Assembly (NCBI GenBank): GCA_944323045.1
Contig: CALUQX010000019.1
Location: forward strand, 1 to 42,622
Direction of reading: 5' to 3'
DNA from: Candidatus Gastranaerophilales bacterium
GTDB lineage: Bacteria; Cyanobacteriota; Vampirovibrionia; Gastranaerophilales; Gastranaerophilaceae
Length of the DNA stretch: 42,622 nucleotides
This document shows, one piece after another, positions 34,517 through 42,287 of this stretch. The notes below the pieces were generated by a model. It ran no database searches and had not been told where the DNA came from. It saw nothing but the letters and a program-made list of their open reading frames with translations. The position numbers were made by a program, and so were the translations under genes. Every line of letters starts with the position of its first letter. Position 1 is the first letter of the stretch.

Positions 34517-34546
34517 ACACATAGTAAACTATAGTTTACTATGTGT
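34517..34546. promoter_or_regulatory. 30-bp palindromic operator of type II toxin-antitoxin operon
   Basis: ACACATAGTAAACTA and its complement form a perfect palindrome. It covers the promoter: -35 TTGACA complement(34544-34549), -10 TACTAT complement(34521-34526), 17-bp spacer. Confidence 0.8.
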
Positions 34547-34563
34547 CAATACCTGAATTTATT

Positions 34564-34619
34564 GAGATTCCGCAAGGCGTCGACTTCTGTGTACTGCGAC
34601 AGTGCCGCTGCGGGATGAC
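34564..34619 (+). repeat. Family C hairpin repeat, copy 2
   Basis: GAGATTCCGCAAGGCGT ... GCCGCTGCGGGATGAC, 56 bp, like 8018-8073. It lies between pyrF and the toxin-antitoxin promoter. Confidence 0.65.
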
Positions 34620-34649
34620 GTTAATTGACTTGTCCACCCAGCGGGGGCA

Positions 34650-35405
34650 CTATCTTTCTTCCTGCAATTCTTCCATAGCGGATTCTATTTCATCAATAAT
34701 CAATTTAGCGGCGGCGATTCTGTCTTCTGCCATTGTTATCGGGCGTCCGACTACCATATAATCTACTCCCGCAAGTATCGCATCACGCGGGGTATCTACG
34801 CGCACCTGATCGTTAACAGATGACCATGTAGGACGCGTTGCAGGGCACAAGATAATAAAATCCTCTCTTACGCATTTTCTTATCTTTTTTGCCTCCTCTG
34901 CACTCGCGACAACCCCGTCTAATCCGTTTTCTTCAGCCACCTTCGCAAGCTGCAGTACATAAGATTCTATATTCTTGTCAACACACAATTCTTCGGTCAG
35001 CGTTCTCTGTCCAAAACTGGAAAGCAAAGTAACCCCCAAAATTGTAGGCGGTTCACATCCAATTGATTTAGCGGCGGCACGTGAGGCTTTCACCACAGAT
35101 GCAACCATTTTTGAACCGCCTTGAATATGAACATTAAAAAAGTTAATTCTGTTTTTGACAAGACTTATAGCGGCTTTCTGAACAGTGTGCGGAATATCGT
35201 GGAATTTGCAGTCAAAATAACATTTAGCGCCGAGTTCTTCCAACAGTCTGAATGCCTCAAATCCGTAATTAACAATTAAGGGTAACCCAATTTTAAAATA
35301 ACCAACATAATCTTTAAGTTCTCTGACGAGTTCTCTAGCCTCTTTGAGGTTGTCAACATCTAAGGCAAGAACAATTCTATCTTTAGCACATTCGGGTTTA
35401 ATCAT
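34650..35405 (-). CDS. pyrF: Orotidine 5'-phosphate decarboxylase
   Basis: 251 residues from ATG at 35405, preceded by GGAGAGAGG; a longer frame to 35486 would run through the upstream terminator. IVLALDVDNLKEA opens the barrel, and CYFDCKFHDIPHTV carries the catalytic Asp-Lys-x-x-Asp charge network (family DxKxxDI). Later motifs are VASAEE and a phosphate-binding VVGRPI. It makes UMP, the last step of pyrimidine synthesis. No other pyr genes are adjacent. The carboxyl end is Glu-rich. Confidence 0.95.
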   Translation of the reverse strand: MIKPECAKDRIVLALDVDNLKEARELVRELKDYVGYFKIGLPLIVNYGFEAFRLLEELGAKCYFDCKFHDIPHTVQKAAISLVKNRINFFNVHIQGGSKMVASVVKASRAAAKSIGCEPPTILGVTLLSSFGQRTLTEELCVDKNIESYVLQLAKVAEENGLDGVVASAEEAKKIRKCVREDFIILCPATRPTWSSVNDQVRVDTPRDAILAGVDYMVVGRPITMAEDRIAAAKLIIDEIESAMEELQEER

Positions 35406-35463
35406 CGCCTCTCTCCTAACACAACATGAATACCACAAACCAATGAGAAAATCAAGAAAAAAA

Positions 35464-35486
35464 GTGCCGCCAGCTATGGACGGCAC
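35464..35486 (-). terminator. Terminator after the prepilin gene
   Basis: GTGCCG ... CGGCAC stem with inner CC/GG pairing, followed by TTTTTTT on the minus strand, between the prepilin stop at 35523 and pyrF. Confidence 0.8.
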
Positions 35487-35522
35487 AAAAATCGTTTTGG
35501 TTTCACATTTGTATAAAACTTA

Positions 35523-36254
35523 TTAATCTTCAGATTCTTCACCAGTAGGATTGTTTTCTGAACCATATAAAACAGCTCTGGCAGCAGGTGATGCCGGTGC
35601 TACAGTCTGATCATAGAATTTGATAGGGAAGATATCATTAATCTTAACAATATCTGTACATTCACCTCCGCTGTTTGGACAAGAAACAGATCTATTTGGT
35701 CCTTTTGTACCATTTGCATCTATCCAACCCTTACACGGTTCAGCTTCTGTGCAATTTTGCTGTTCTCCATCAAATGAAAATATTATTCCATCTTGGAATC
35801 TGAATACAAAGTTAGATCCTTCAGTCCCAATGGCAGATTGGGCAGTCTCTTGAGATGGGTCAGTTCCGTCATTTTTAATCTGAACTTTATAATCATCTAG
35901 CTCACCACCTGTTAATGGAGTACCATTAGTTCTCGCTTTGAACAACTTATAAAGAGACGAAGGAAATTCATCTATACTCTTTTCTTTGTCGTCACTTGCT
36001 ATATCACCATCAGTGGCAGCATATGCAGATGTTCCTGCCAAATCATAATCTTCAAGAGCGATATTCATAACAACAGCCTGTGAAAGGACAGACAGAGCCT
36101 TTTTATAAGCGGTTTTAAATTGTGCGCCGCTTGTGTTATTAATCAAAGTCGGCATGGTCATAGCCGCAACTACCCCGATAATAGCCAAAGTAATCAATAC
36201 TTCCGCAAGTGTGAATGCACTACTCATTGCATTGTGTTTTGTAATTAGTCTCAT
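35523..36254 (-). CDS. Type IV prepilin-like protein (short leader)
   Basis: 243 residues. Leader MRLITKHNAMSSA is short and lacks the Thr-His repeat, then FTLAEVLITLAIIGVVAAMTMPTL. Ala again occupies -1. The C-terminal domain has GSNFVFRFQDGIIFSFDGEQQ and a cysteine cluster (NCTEAEPCKG, SCPNSGGEC), with an acidic end. A GGAGGTAAAC ribosome site precedes ATG. It diverges from the XRE regulator at 36381, under a strong promoter with operator half sites, and is followed by its own terminator. Confidence 0.85.
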   Translation of the reverse strand: MRLITKHNAMSSAFTLAEVLITLAIIGVVAAMTMPTLINNTSGAQFKTAYKKALSVLSQAVVMNIALEDYDLAGTSAYAATDGDIASDDKEKSIDEFPSSLYKLFKARTNGTPLTGGELDDYKVQIKNDGTDPSQETAQSAIGTEGSNFVFRFQDGIIFSFDGEQQNCTEAEPCKGWIDANGTKGPNRSVSCPNSGGECTDIVKINDIFPIKFYDQTVAPASPAARAVLYGSENNPTGEESED

Positions 36255-36283
36255 GTTTACCTCCGATTTTCTATTACATATTC

Positions 36284-36324
36284 AGTATATCATATCAATA
36301 TCAATTTGTCAAGTTTATTGATAT
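36284..36324 (-). promoter_or_regulatory. Prepilin promoter TTGACA-17-TATACT with operator half sites
   Basis: -35 complement(36307-36312), -10 complement(36284-36289). ATATCAAT at 36292-36299 and 36298-36305 lies in the spacer, with the inverse ATTGATAT at 36317-36324. Likely bound by the XRE protein at 36381. Confidence 0.75.
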
Positions 36325-36380
36325 AAATATCATTTATTAAGTGTAAAATCACGTATATACTTATAAAAAAGGGGACGATT

Positions 36381-36698
36381 TTGGACAAAAATTTTGTAGG
36401 AAAACAGCTAAAACAAATACGAATTTCAAGAGGTATCTCACAGGAGAAATTGTCAGAATTGGCGGACATTTCGCCCCGTCAAATGTGTATCATAGAAAAC
36501 GGAAATTCTCTGCCTTCACTTGATACGTTTATCAAGATTGCAAAAAATTTACATTTCGACATAAATGAGTTCTTTGACATTGAATCTGAACCTACAGAAT
36601 CGCTCCGAAATACAATTATTGAAAAAATTAAAATAGCCGATAGAAGACAGCTTAATTTGTTAAATGACATAGTCGACGCCGTGGCAAGAAACGTCTAA
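36381..36698 (+). CDS. XRE-family HTH regulator (105 aa class)
   Basis: Starts with TTG at 36381 after an AGGGGAC ribosome site. Residues 5-63 are the HTH domain: VGKQLKQIRISRGISQEKLSEL, then PRQMCIIENGNSLPSLDTFIKIAKNL. HFDINEFF follows, then a C-terminal helix QLNLLNDIVDAVARNV. The layout is the same as the regulators at 7660 and 22216. It is divergent from the prepilin at 35523, 126 bp apart. The weak start codon would keep its level low. Confidence 0.9.
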   Translation: MDKNFVGKQLKQIRISRGISQEKLSELADISPRQMCIIENGNSLPSLDTFIKIAKNLHFDINEFFDIESEPTESLRNTIIEKIKIADRRQLNLLNDIVDAVARNV

Positions 36699-36770
36699 TA
36701 TATTTGCGTCGAGCATGTTATTTGGGTAAACTTGGTGAGGAGGCACGAAGTTCTCAGTGACCAGTCACAG

Positions 36771-38117
36771 TTATATATCCACATCACGCATCATATCTAT
36801 TAATGTCTGAATTGTCGTTTCCATTGACACGCTATCTGATGTACGCTGTTGCAAAAAGCCATTAACCTTAGGCATCATTTCTATCGCTGTATCCAGTTTC
36901 GGGTTTGACCCCGGTTGATACATACCTACATCAATAAGGTCTTTATTTTCTCTATACATAGCAAGTATCTTACGCATCTTAGATGCCGCCTCTTTGTGTT
37001 CTGGCGTTGCAATAGCTGACATAAGCCTTGAAATACTTCCCAGAACATCAATTGCCGGATAGTGGTTGCTTTCGGCAACTTTTCTGGACAAGAAAATGTG
37101 TCCGTCAACAATACCACGCACGGTATCTACAATCGGATCGGAAATATCATCACCTTCCATAAGTACAGTATAAAGCGCTGTAATTGACCCTTTCGGGCTG
37201 TTGCCGGCACGTTCCAAAACTTTTTGCAGCCATGAAAAAATAGATGGCGGATAACCTTTCATAGTAGGCGGTTCACCAATGGACAAGCCTACTTCACGAC
37301 CCGCCATTGCACAACGGGTAACGGTATCTGTCATCAAGAAAACTTTTTTGCCCTGATCTCTGAAGTATTCACAAACAGCGGTTGCGGTAAGAAGGGCTTT
37401 TTGTCTTATCAATGGCGGCTGGTCACCGGTTGAGCACACAAGCACTGATTTTTTCATACCCTCTACGCCCAGTGAATCTTCTACGAATTCTTTTACTTCA
37501 CGACCACGTTCTCCGATTAGTGCCATAACGTTAACATCTGCATCGGAATTTCGCGCAATCATACCTAAAAGTGTACTTTTACCAACACCGGAACCGGCAA
37601 ACAGCCCCAGACGCTGTCCGCAGCCCATGGTCATACACGAATCTATTGCGCGTACTCCCGTTGAAAACTGTTCGGTAATAATCGGGCGTTCAAACGGTCC
37701 CGGCGGCGGACCTTCAATCGGACGCCATGCTGCTCCGGAAATATCCATAGGTTTGTCATCTATAGGTTCACCCATCGGATTAATCAATCTACCTAACAAA
37801 AAATCTCCTACAGGAATAATAATCGGGCGGCGGGTTGATGTAACAAGGCTCCCCTGACCTATCCCCGCGCCATCAAGCAATAACAGCAGTTGTGCCGCAT
37901 CTCCCTTAAATGCAACAACCTCAGCAGGTTTCTTTTCCCCGTCATATGTTTCTATATAGCACAAATCCCCTATTTTCAACCCGGGTAATTTAACTTCTAC
38001 GGTCAAGCCCAAAAGTTTGGATACTGTACCTTTAAATTCATACAGTGAAGTTTCTTCCAGTTTATTATGCACCCGTGTTTTTAAATCTTTAAGTCTTGAG
38101 TCATCTAAATCATTCAT
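36771..38117 (-). CDS. fliI: FliI/YscN-type export ATPase
   Basis: 448 residues. F1-beta-like ATPase with Walker A GLFAGSGVGKST (171-182), VNVMALIGERGREVKEF, Walker B-type KVFLMTDTVTRCAMAGREVGLS, and YPPSIFSWLQKVLERAG. These mark the FliI/SctN branch that powers type III export in flagella or injectisomes rather than the rotary ATP synthase. No other flagellar or secretion gene is in the window. TTGAAA-17-TATAAT ends six bases before ATG, so the message is predicted leaderless. Flagellar and secretion roles cannot be separated here. Confidence 0.88.
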   Translation of the reverse strand: MNDLDDSRLKDLKTRVHNKLEETSLYEFKGTVSKLLGLTVEVKLPGLKIGDLCYIETYDGEKKPAEVVAFKGDAAQLLLLLDGAGIGQGSLVTSTRRPIIIPVGDFLLGRLINPMGEPIDDKPMDISGAAWRPIEGPPPGPFERPIITEQFSTGVRAIDSCMTMGCGQRLGLFAGSGVGKSTLLGMIARNSDADVNVMALIGERGREVKEFVEDSLGVEGMKKSVLVCSTGDQPPLIRQKALLTATAVCEYFRDQGKKVFLMTDTVTRCAMAGREVGLSIGEPPTMKGYPPSIFSWLQKVLERAGNSPKGSITALYTVLMEGDDISDPIVDTVRGIVDGHIFLSRKVAESNHYPAIDVLGSISRLMSAIATPEHKEAASKMRKILAMYRENKDLIDVGMYQPGSNPKLDTAIEMMPKVNGFLQQRTSDSVSMETTIQTLIDMMRDVDI

Positions 38118-38123
38118 AATTCT

Positions 38124-38152
38124 ATTATAATGATGTGTTTGACAAATTTCAA
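38124..38152 (-). promoter_or_regulatory. Promoter TTGAAA-17-TATAAT, predicted leaderless
   Basis: -35 complement(38147-38152), -10 complement(38124-38129), then AGAATT and ATG at 38117. Confidence 0.65.
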
Positions 38153-38178
38153 TAAATTTACAATATTTTTCATTAGAA

Positions 38179-38204
38179 AGGCGCCTTCTTATCAGAAGGC
38201 GCCT
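38179..38204 (-). terminator. Hairpin after rplR
   Basis: AGGCGCCTTCT / AGAAGGCGCCT stem with a four-base loop, 18 bases after the rplR stop. The T run is short, so termination efficiency is uncertain. Confidence 0.6.
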
Positions 38205-38222
38205 TAAAACTATTATTATTAA

Positions 38223-38591
38223 TTAGAACATCAAGCCAGCTTCGCGAGCAGCATCAGCGAGAGCAGCGATACGACCGTGGTATAAGAAACCTCCGCGGTC
38301 AAATACTACACATTCGATACCTGCTTTTTTAGCTTTTTGAGCGATAGCTTCACCAACTACCTTAGCAGCTTCAATGTTTCCGCCGTGAGATAATTTTTCT
38401 CTCAAGTCTTTATCATTTGAAGATGCTGATGCGATAGTTACGTGTTTTTCATCGTCTATCAATTGAGCGTAAATGTGTTTAGTACTTCTGTAAACAGCCA
38501 ATCTTGGGAATTCAGATGTACCTGACAATTTTGTTCTGATTGCCTGATGTCTTTTTTGTACTTTTGGTTTTCTAGCTTCTTGTTTAATCAT
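38223..38591 (-). CDS. rplR: 50S ribosomal protein L18
   Basis: 122 residues from the ATG at 38591, which follows GAAAGGAC by about ten bases, the same spacing as gro[31 protein letters not shown] and the end [28 protein letters not shown] are L18. It binds 5S rRNA in the central protuberance. In most bacteria it follows rplF and precedes rpsE; here a hypothetical gene separates it from rplF, and a hairpin and fliI follow instead of rpsE. Confidence 0.96.
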   Translation of the reverse strand: MIKQEARKPKVQKRHQAIRTKLSGTSEFPRLAVYRSTKHIYAQLIDDEKHVTIASASSNDKDLREKLSHGGNIEAAKVVGEAIAQKAKKAGIECVVFDRGGFLYHGRIAALADAAREAGLMF

Positions 38592-38650
38592 TTTATTTTG
38601 TCCTTTCATTACTTGCTTTAGCGGGCTCAACACCCTTCACATGCAACATT

Positions 38651-38974
38651 TTAAGCTTTTGTATCTAATACCAATTCGACTTTTGACTTATCAACATATT
38701 GTTGTCCTAAGTTTTTGTCGATTTTATCAAATATATCACATAGCATTGCGGGGGCGTCTACTGATGTAGAGATGCGAATCCCTTTGTCTGTGAGTTTCTT
38801 ATCCGTTTTTTGAATATTAAACGAATCCATTAATCTTATATCTACAATATCTAATTTCTGATTATATGTTTTGTCTATATATTCTTTTGTTTGTATAAAT
38901 TTATTCTGAATTTCCTCATCTTTAGTATTTTGAGGGAAACGAACATCATATATACCGGAGAATGAAACTTTCAT
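38651..38974 (-). CDS. Hypothetical protein between rplF and rplR
   Basis: 107 residues, not recognised. It begins MKVSFSGIYDVRFPQNTKDE and is hydrophilic with mixed strand and helix (KEYIDKTYNQKLDIVDIRLMDSF, then KVELVLDTKA). No signal peptide or membrane helix. AAGGTTATCAA lies before ATG. It sits inside what is normally the spc ribosomal operon, 60 bp before rplR, and probably shares its transcript. The upstream gap holds tandem repeats. Confidence 0.6.
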   Translation of the reverse strand: MKVSFSGIYDVRFPQNTKDEEIQNKFIQTKEYIDKTYNQKLDIVDIRLMDSFNIQKTDKKLTDKGIRISTSVDAPAMLCDIFDKIDKNLGQQYVDKSKVELVLDTKA

Positions 38975-38988
38975 TTGATAACCTTATT

Positions 38989-39195
38989 TTAATTTCCGAA
39001 ACAAGTTCGGATTTGATATCCGTAAGGCTTGCTTGCGTGCGCCAACTTTTATCTTCAATTGTCAATGTCTGTCTCAACGAGATCACGAAACAAGTTCAGG
39101 ATAAGATATCCGTCTGACGCTTGCTCGCCGCCGACTCAGATCCCGAAACAAGTTCGGGATAAGATATCCGTAAGGCTCACTTACGTTCGCCAACG
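38989..39195 (+). repeat. Three tandem hairpin repeats between rplF and the hypothetical gene
   Basis: Units of about 57 bp starting near 38990, 39083 and 39139, each with CGAAACAAGTTC(A/G)GGAT, AAGATATCCGT and GCTTGCTTGCG / CGCCAAC-like ends. The units hold a CCCGAA/TTCGGG hairpin and a GGAT/ATCC hairpin. A related CCTGAA ... TTCAGG hairpin is at about 7453-7472. Spacing is irregular and unit arms pair, so this is not a CRISPR array. Confidence 0.75.
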
Positions 39196-39201
39196 GCTAT
39201 C

Positions 39202-39741
39202 TTACTTTTTACCGGCTTTACCGGCTTTGCGTCTGATGTGTTCGCCTTCATATCTAACACCTTTGCCTTTGTATACTTCAGGCGGACGTTTGCTTCTGAT
39301 ATAAGCGGCAACATCACCAACAGTTTGTTTATTTGAACCTTTTACACTAATTTTAGTGTTAGCCTCAACAGCAATTGTAATGCCGGCAGGCGGTTCAACT
39401 ATTACAGGGTGAGAATAACCCAGTGACAAATTAAGATTTTTGCCTTCCATTTGTGCTCTGTAACCTACACCTTGAATTTCCAGTTTCTTTTCAAACCCGT
39501 CTTTAACACCGTGAACAGCGTTTGCAACAAGTGTTCTGAACAGACCGTACAATGCGTCTGTTTCTCTGGAATCACCTACTTTTGACATAACAATGTGATT
39601 GTCTTCGATTTTAACAGCAATTTCAGGACGTACAACAACAGTTTCTGTGCCTAATGGTCCCTTTGCTGTAACAGTTTGACCGTCAAGAGTAATTTCAACA
39701 CCTTGCGGAATTTCAATCGGTTTTTTACCAATACGTGACAT
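39202..39741 (-). CDS. rplF: 50S ribosomal protein L6
   Basis: 179 residues from ATG at 39741, with an AAGGAG ribosome site; the longer frame to 39906 runs through the leader and is rejected. MSRIGKKPIEIPQGVEITL and the end GKGVRYEGEHIRRKAGKAGKK are L6. It binds 23S rRNA near the factor-binding site. The gene has its own promoter at 39845-39873 and a leader of about 97 bases, unlike its usual place inside the spc operon directly after rpsH. Confidence 0.96.
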   Translation of the reverse strand: MSRIGKKPIEIPQGVEITLDGQTVTAKGPLGTETVVVRPEIAVKIEDNHIVMSKVGDSRETDALYGLFRTLVANAVHGVKDGFEKKLEIQGVGYRAQMEGKNLNLSLGYSHPVIVEPPAGITIAVEANTKISVKGSNKQTVGDVAAYIRSKRPPEVYKGKGVRYEGEHIRRKAGKAGKK

Positions 39742-39838
39742 AATTTTTCTCCTTTTGGGTATATTAACTACAATCGATAAAACACAAATATTTCGGCTTC
39801 TTGTTTTATCAGCGGGCTTTTCTACCAATTGCACCCGC
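39742..39838 (-). promoter_or_regulatory. Structured leader of rplF
   Basis: Two hairpins: AGCGGG ... CCCGCT (39811-39839) and GATAAAACA ... TGTTTTATC, then the AAGGAG ribosome site. It could be a ribosomal-protein autoregulatory leader; no known class was recognised. Confidence 0.4.
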
Positions 39839-39844
39839 TTAAAT

Positions 39845-39873
39845 ACTCTACCACAGATATAAATAAATGTAAA
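39845..39873 (-). promoter_or_regulatory. Promoter of rplF (TTTACA-17-TAGAGT)
   Basis: -35 complement(39868-39873), -10 complement(39845-39850), lying between the upstream gene's terminator and the rplF leader. Confidence 0.55.
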
Positions 39874-39911
39874 CTTATTTATTAATATTCGTAAAGAAAT
39901 GCACAAAAAAA

Positions 39912-39928
39912 GCGGGAATAAATCCCGC
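39912..39928 (-). terminator. Terminator of the YTGK-repeat protein gene
   Basis: GCGGGA / TCCCGC stem followed by TTTTTTT on the minus strand, nine bases after the stop at 39937. Confidence 0.85.
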
Positions 39929-39936
39929 CTTTTATA

Positions 39937-40458
39937 TTAATATTTATAGTCAGTCATATAGTCTGCTTTGTACTCTAGAAAGTCATTTTTATTATTTACT
40001 TTACCTGTTGTATCATTGTCCGGCATTTTATTTATATCTTTGCCTTCTTTAGTTATTTCACCTTTGTCTGGCGGATTATCATCTAGTTTATTTACTTCTG
40101 TTTTGTCTATTTTAGTGGCGCCTTCTGCAATACCGGCAGCAGCACCGGCAGTAGCGGCTTCGGCTGCAGTTTTCGCAATGTTAGATACGGTTTTATATTC
40201 AGTTCTATAATCTAAGCGACCGACATTATCTTGCATCTCACCGGAATACTCGACATCATTTGAATACGCCACAGTACCTGTATATCCAATCTCATCATTA
40301 GTCTTGCCGGTGTATGAAATTTCACCCTCAGCCTTACCAGAAAATCCGCTGCCGAATACTGAATTTGGCTTGCCTTCTTTCTGATTTTCTACATTTGTTT
40401 TGTTTTTTAATGAATTTGGGTCAACTTGATTTAATTTTTGAATTCCGTTAATGTCCAT
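39937..40458 (-). CDS. YTGK-repeat low-complexity protein between rpsH and rplF
   Basis: 173 residues, not recognised. Residues 38-74 repeat a Tyr-Thr/Ser-Gly unit: SGFSGKAEGE, ISYTGKTNDE, IGYTGTVAYS, VEYSGE. An Ala-rich helix (AKTAAEAATAGAAAGIAEGA) follows, then a charged Asp/Lys tail ending DYMTDYKY. No signal peptide. The partial protein at 42288 carries the same GFTGKTG and VDYSGKE units, so they are paralogs. GAGGT precedes ATG and a terminator follows, so the gene is an independent unit inserted in the ribosomal cluster. Confidence 0.65.
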   Translation of the reverse strand: MDINGIQKLNQVDPNSLKNKTNVENQKEGKPNSVFGSGFSGKAEGEISYTGKTNDEIGYTGTVAYSNDVEYSGEMQDNVGRLDYRTEYKTVSNIAKTAAEAATAGAAAGIAEGATKIDKTEVNKLDDNPPDKGEITKEGKDINKMPDNDTTGKVNNKNDFLEYKADYMTDYKY

Positions 40459-40660
40459 TTTTTTACCTCATTTTTTCTGTGCTACACATGTGCTTTCGAA
40501 ATCACCAATAATGTATCTTACGACCATGTTCAAAAAAAACTTTAATTTGAAAAATCACAATGTGCTTCATTAAGTATTACTATTCCCGTATTTTAGACCA
40601 TTTTTACACCAAATTTACATTTTGTTACATTACTCTCAACAGATTGATTATATAAACTAA

Positions 40661-40685
40661 TCGGGCGGAATAAAATTCCGCCCGA
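40661..40685 (-). terminator. rpsH terminator
   Basis: TCGGGCGGAAT / ATTCCGCCCGA stem, then TTAGTTTATAT on the minus strand, 24 bases after the stop. Confidence 0.8.
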
Positions 40686-40708
40686 CTCTAAAATATCTAT
40701 TTGAAAAA

Positions 40709-41107
40709 TTAATATACGTAGCAAAGAACTTCGCCGCCGATATTTTCTTTGCGGGCTTTTCTGTCAGTCAAAAGACCTTTGCTTGTTGAAATAATAGCGA
40801 TACCCATACCGCCGAGTACCTGAGGCAAGTTTTTAGCCTTGCTGTATGTTCTCAAGCCCGGTTTTGAAATTCTTTCCAATTTTGAAATAACCGGTTTATG
40901 TTTTGCATCATATTTCAAAGTTATTTCTAAAACTTTGAATTTACCAACTTCTTTTACGTTGTAATTTTCGATGAATCCTTCTTCTTTTAACAATTTTGCC
41001 AGTTCAACTTTCAATTTAGATGAAGGCATTTCAACAGAAGGGTGAGAAACCATACTTGCGTTTCTGATTCTTGTAAGCATATCTGCTATCGGATCTGTCA
41101 TTGACAT
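40709..41107 (-). CDS. rpsH: 30S ribosomal protein S8
   Basis: 132 residues. [31 protein letters not shown] and the end [27 protein letters not shown] are S8. It binds the central domain of 16S rRNA and in E. coli represses the spc operon. The start is M1, eight bases after GGAG; a second Met two codons on is possible. The upstream leader has a TATAAT box (complement 41183-41188) and a TGCC ... GGCA hairpin. It stands alone, with a terminator instead of rplF directly behind it. Confidence 0.96.
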   Translation of the reverse strand: MSMTDPIADMLTRIRNASMVSHPSVEMPSSKLKVELAKLLKEEGFIENYNVKEVGKFKVLEITLKYDAKHKPVISKLERISKPGLRTYSKAKNLPQVLGGMGIAIISTSKGLLTDRKARKENIGGEVLCYVY

Positions 41108-41315
41108 AATTTTTCTCCTTTTAAAGACATTACTGCCTTTTCTTGTGGACTTGCCAAATAAATCATTTATCCGGCAGTATCCATTATACTACCTGTCACT
41201 TGTCGAATTAATGGCGCCTGACTTAATTTGTTTTGCAGGCTTATTTCGATAGTCTGACAAAAGTAAATTAACATAAAATCAAATATTTTACAAGCGAATT
41301 TTTACAAAAAGTTAA

Positions 41316-41337
41316 CAGCGGGTAAATATACCCGCTG
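41316..41337 (-). terminator. Terminator of the 41368 gene
   Basis: CAGCGGGT / ACCCGCTG stem with TTAACTTTTT after it on the minus strand. Confidence 0.75.
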
Positions 41338-41367
41338 TGATGTATGGTTTGTATTGTTGAAAATTCA

Positions 41368-41997
41368 TTAATAAACTTTTTTATTAAAATGTATATCATT
41401 TAAGACTGTATTGCCTTTAGAATCATATTCATAAACATATGCTGTAAATGTTCCGTTTTCATTTTTCACCTGCAGGTAACCTTTAACAGGTTTGCCTTCA
41501 GCATTATAAATTATATTGTTCCTATAATCACGATTCTTTGACTGATACTCAACTGACACACCGCCGCGGGCTACTTGCTGAGCTTCAAATTCCGAAATTC
41601 TTATGGATTCCCCTTCTTCATTAAAATATGTTTTACCGCCGTTCATATCCAGCATATAATTCAGACCGTTATCATCTTTCATTGATATTGGGGTGGCTTT
41701 AGACCCGAATCCGCCTTCTTTCAAAAAATTAAGATCGGGTATTGTATCCCCCAATTTACTTTTATCAAGTTGTTTATTTAACTTGTTCAAGAAAACTTGT
41801 AAATCTGATTGTTGCGGCTCGCCTGACTGAACTGTTTTCATTGTCTCATTGGATGAATTGTGTATATTATCCGATTTTAATTTACTGCCAAAGCAGGAAT
41901 TCAGACTATTATTTTTTATCTGACTAACCCCGCCATCTTTGTTGCCGGCATAACTCAAAATAAAAGCATACTCATTTCTCAGTTCATGTAATAACAT
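41368..41997 (-). CDS. Hypothetical lineage-type protein upstream of rpsH
   Basis: 209 residues, not recognised. Polar Ser/Asn-rich first third (NNSLNSCFGSKLKSDNIHNSSNE), a helical part DLQVFLNKLNKQLDKSKLG, then strand-rich segments with DGNG-like turns: LDMNGGKTYFNEEGESI, YNAEGKPVKGYLQVKNENGTF and YEYDSKGNTVLNDIHFN. This DGK-turn style recalls the 10900 and 12954 proteins. No signal peptide. A GGAGG ribosome site and its own terminator mark it as monocistronic. It takes the place where rplE-rpsN would normally be. Confidence 0.65.
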   Translation of the reverse strand: MLLHELRNEYAFILSYAGNKDGGVSQIKNNSLNSCFGSKLKSDNIHNSSNETMKTVQSGEPQQSDLQVFLNKLNKQLDKSKLGDTIPDLNFLKEGGFGSKATPISMKDDNGLNYMLDMNGGKTYFNEEGESIRISEFEAQQVARGGVSVEYQSKNRDYRNNIIYNAEGKPVKGYLQVKNENGTFTAYVYEYDSKGNTVLNDIHFNKKVY

Positions 41998-42194
41998 AAA
42001 TTTCCTCCTGTTTAATTAATCCCCTGTTAATAAAAATAACTTATATTTTATTAAACAATTTTATATACAGAAAATTGCCTTTATCCCTCTTACAGGTATC
42101 GTGCAGGATGCTAATAATAAGCCTAATTCAGTCTGTTCAACACCTATCTTTACATTTTGTTACATTCCGGATGATACAGTGACTTTACAGCACA

Positions 42195-42221
42195 CGGGAC
42201 AGAATAAAAAATTCTGTCCCG
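42195..42221. terminator. Hairpin downstream of the 42288 gene
   Basis: CGGGACAGAAT / ATTCTGTCCCG perfect stem. The T run is weak on both strands, so it may be a transcript-end stabiliser or a weak terminator. Confidence 0.5.
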
Positions 42222-42287
42222 ATATTATGCTATTTAAATAATTGCCATACATATACCATTCATTATCGACGGCTAGTTTGTTTTAGG

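Noticed and set aside
35406-35486. 27-residue extension of PyrF
   Set aside because: It is translated through the terminator of the upstream prepilin gene; a strong ribosome site marks the later ATG.
38989-39195. Possible CRISPR array
   Set aside because: Only three units, irregular spacing, hairpin arms inside the units, no cas genes.
39811-39839. Possible tRNA (GCGGGTGCAATTGGTAGAA on the minus strand)
   Set aside because: The start looks tRNA-Gly-like, but the D-arm is cut short and no anticodon arm or GTTCGA T-loop follows; it is a simple hairpin in the rplF leader.
39742-39906. 55-residue extension of L6
   Set aside because: L6 starts at MSRIGKKP with a good ribosome site; the extension covers a promoter and leader hairpins.
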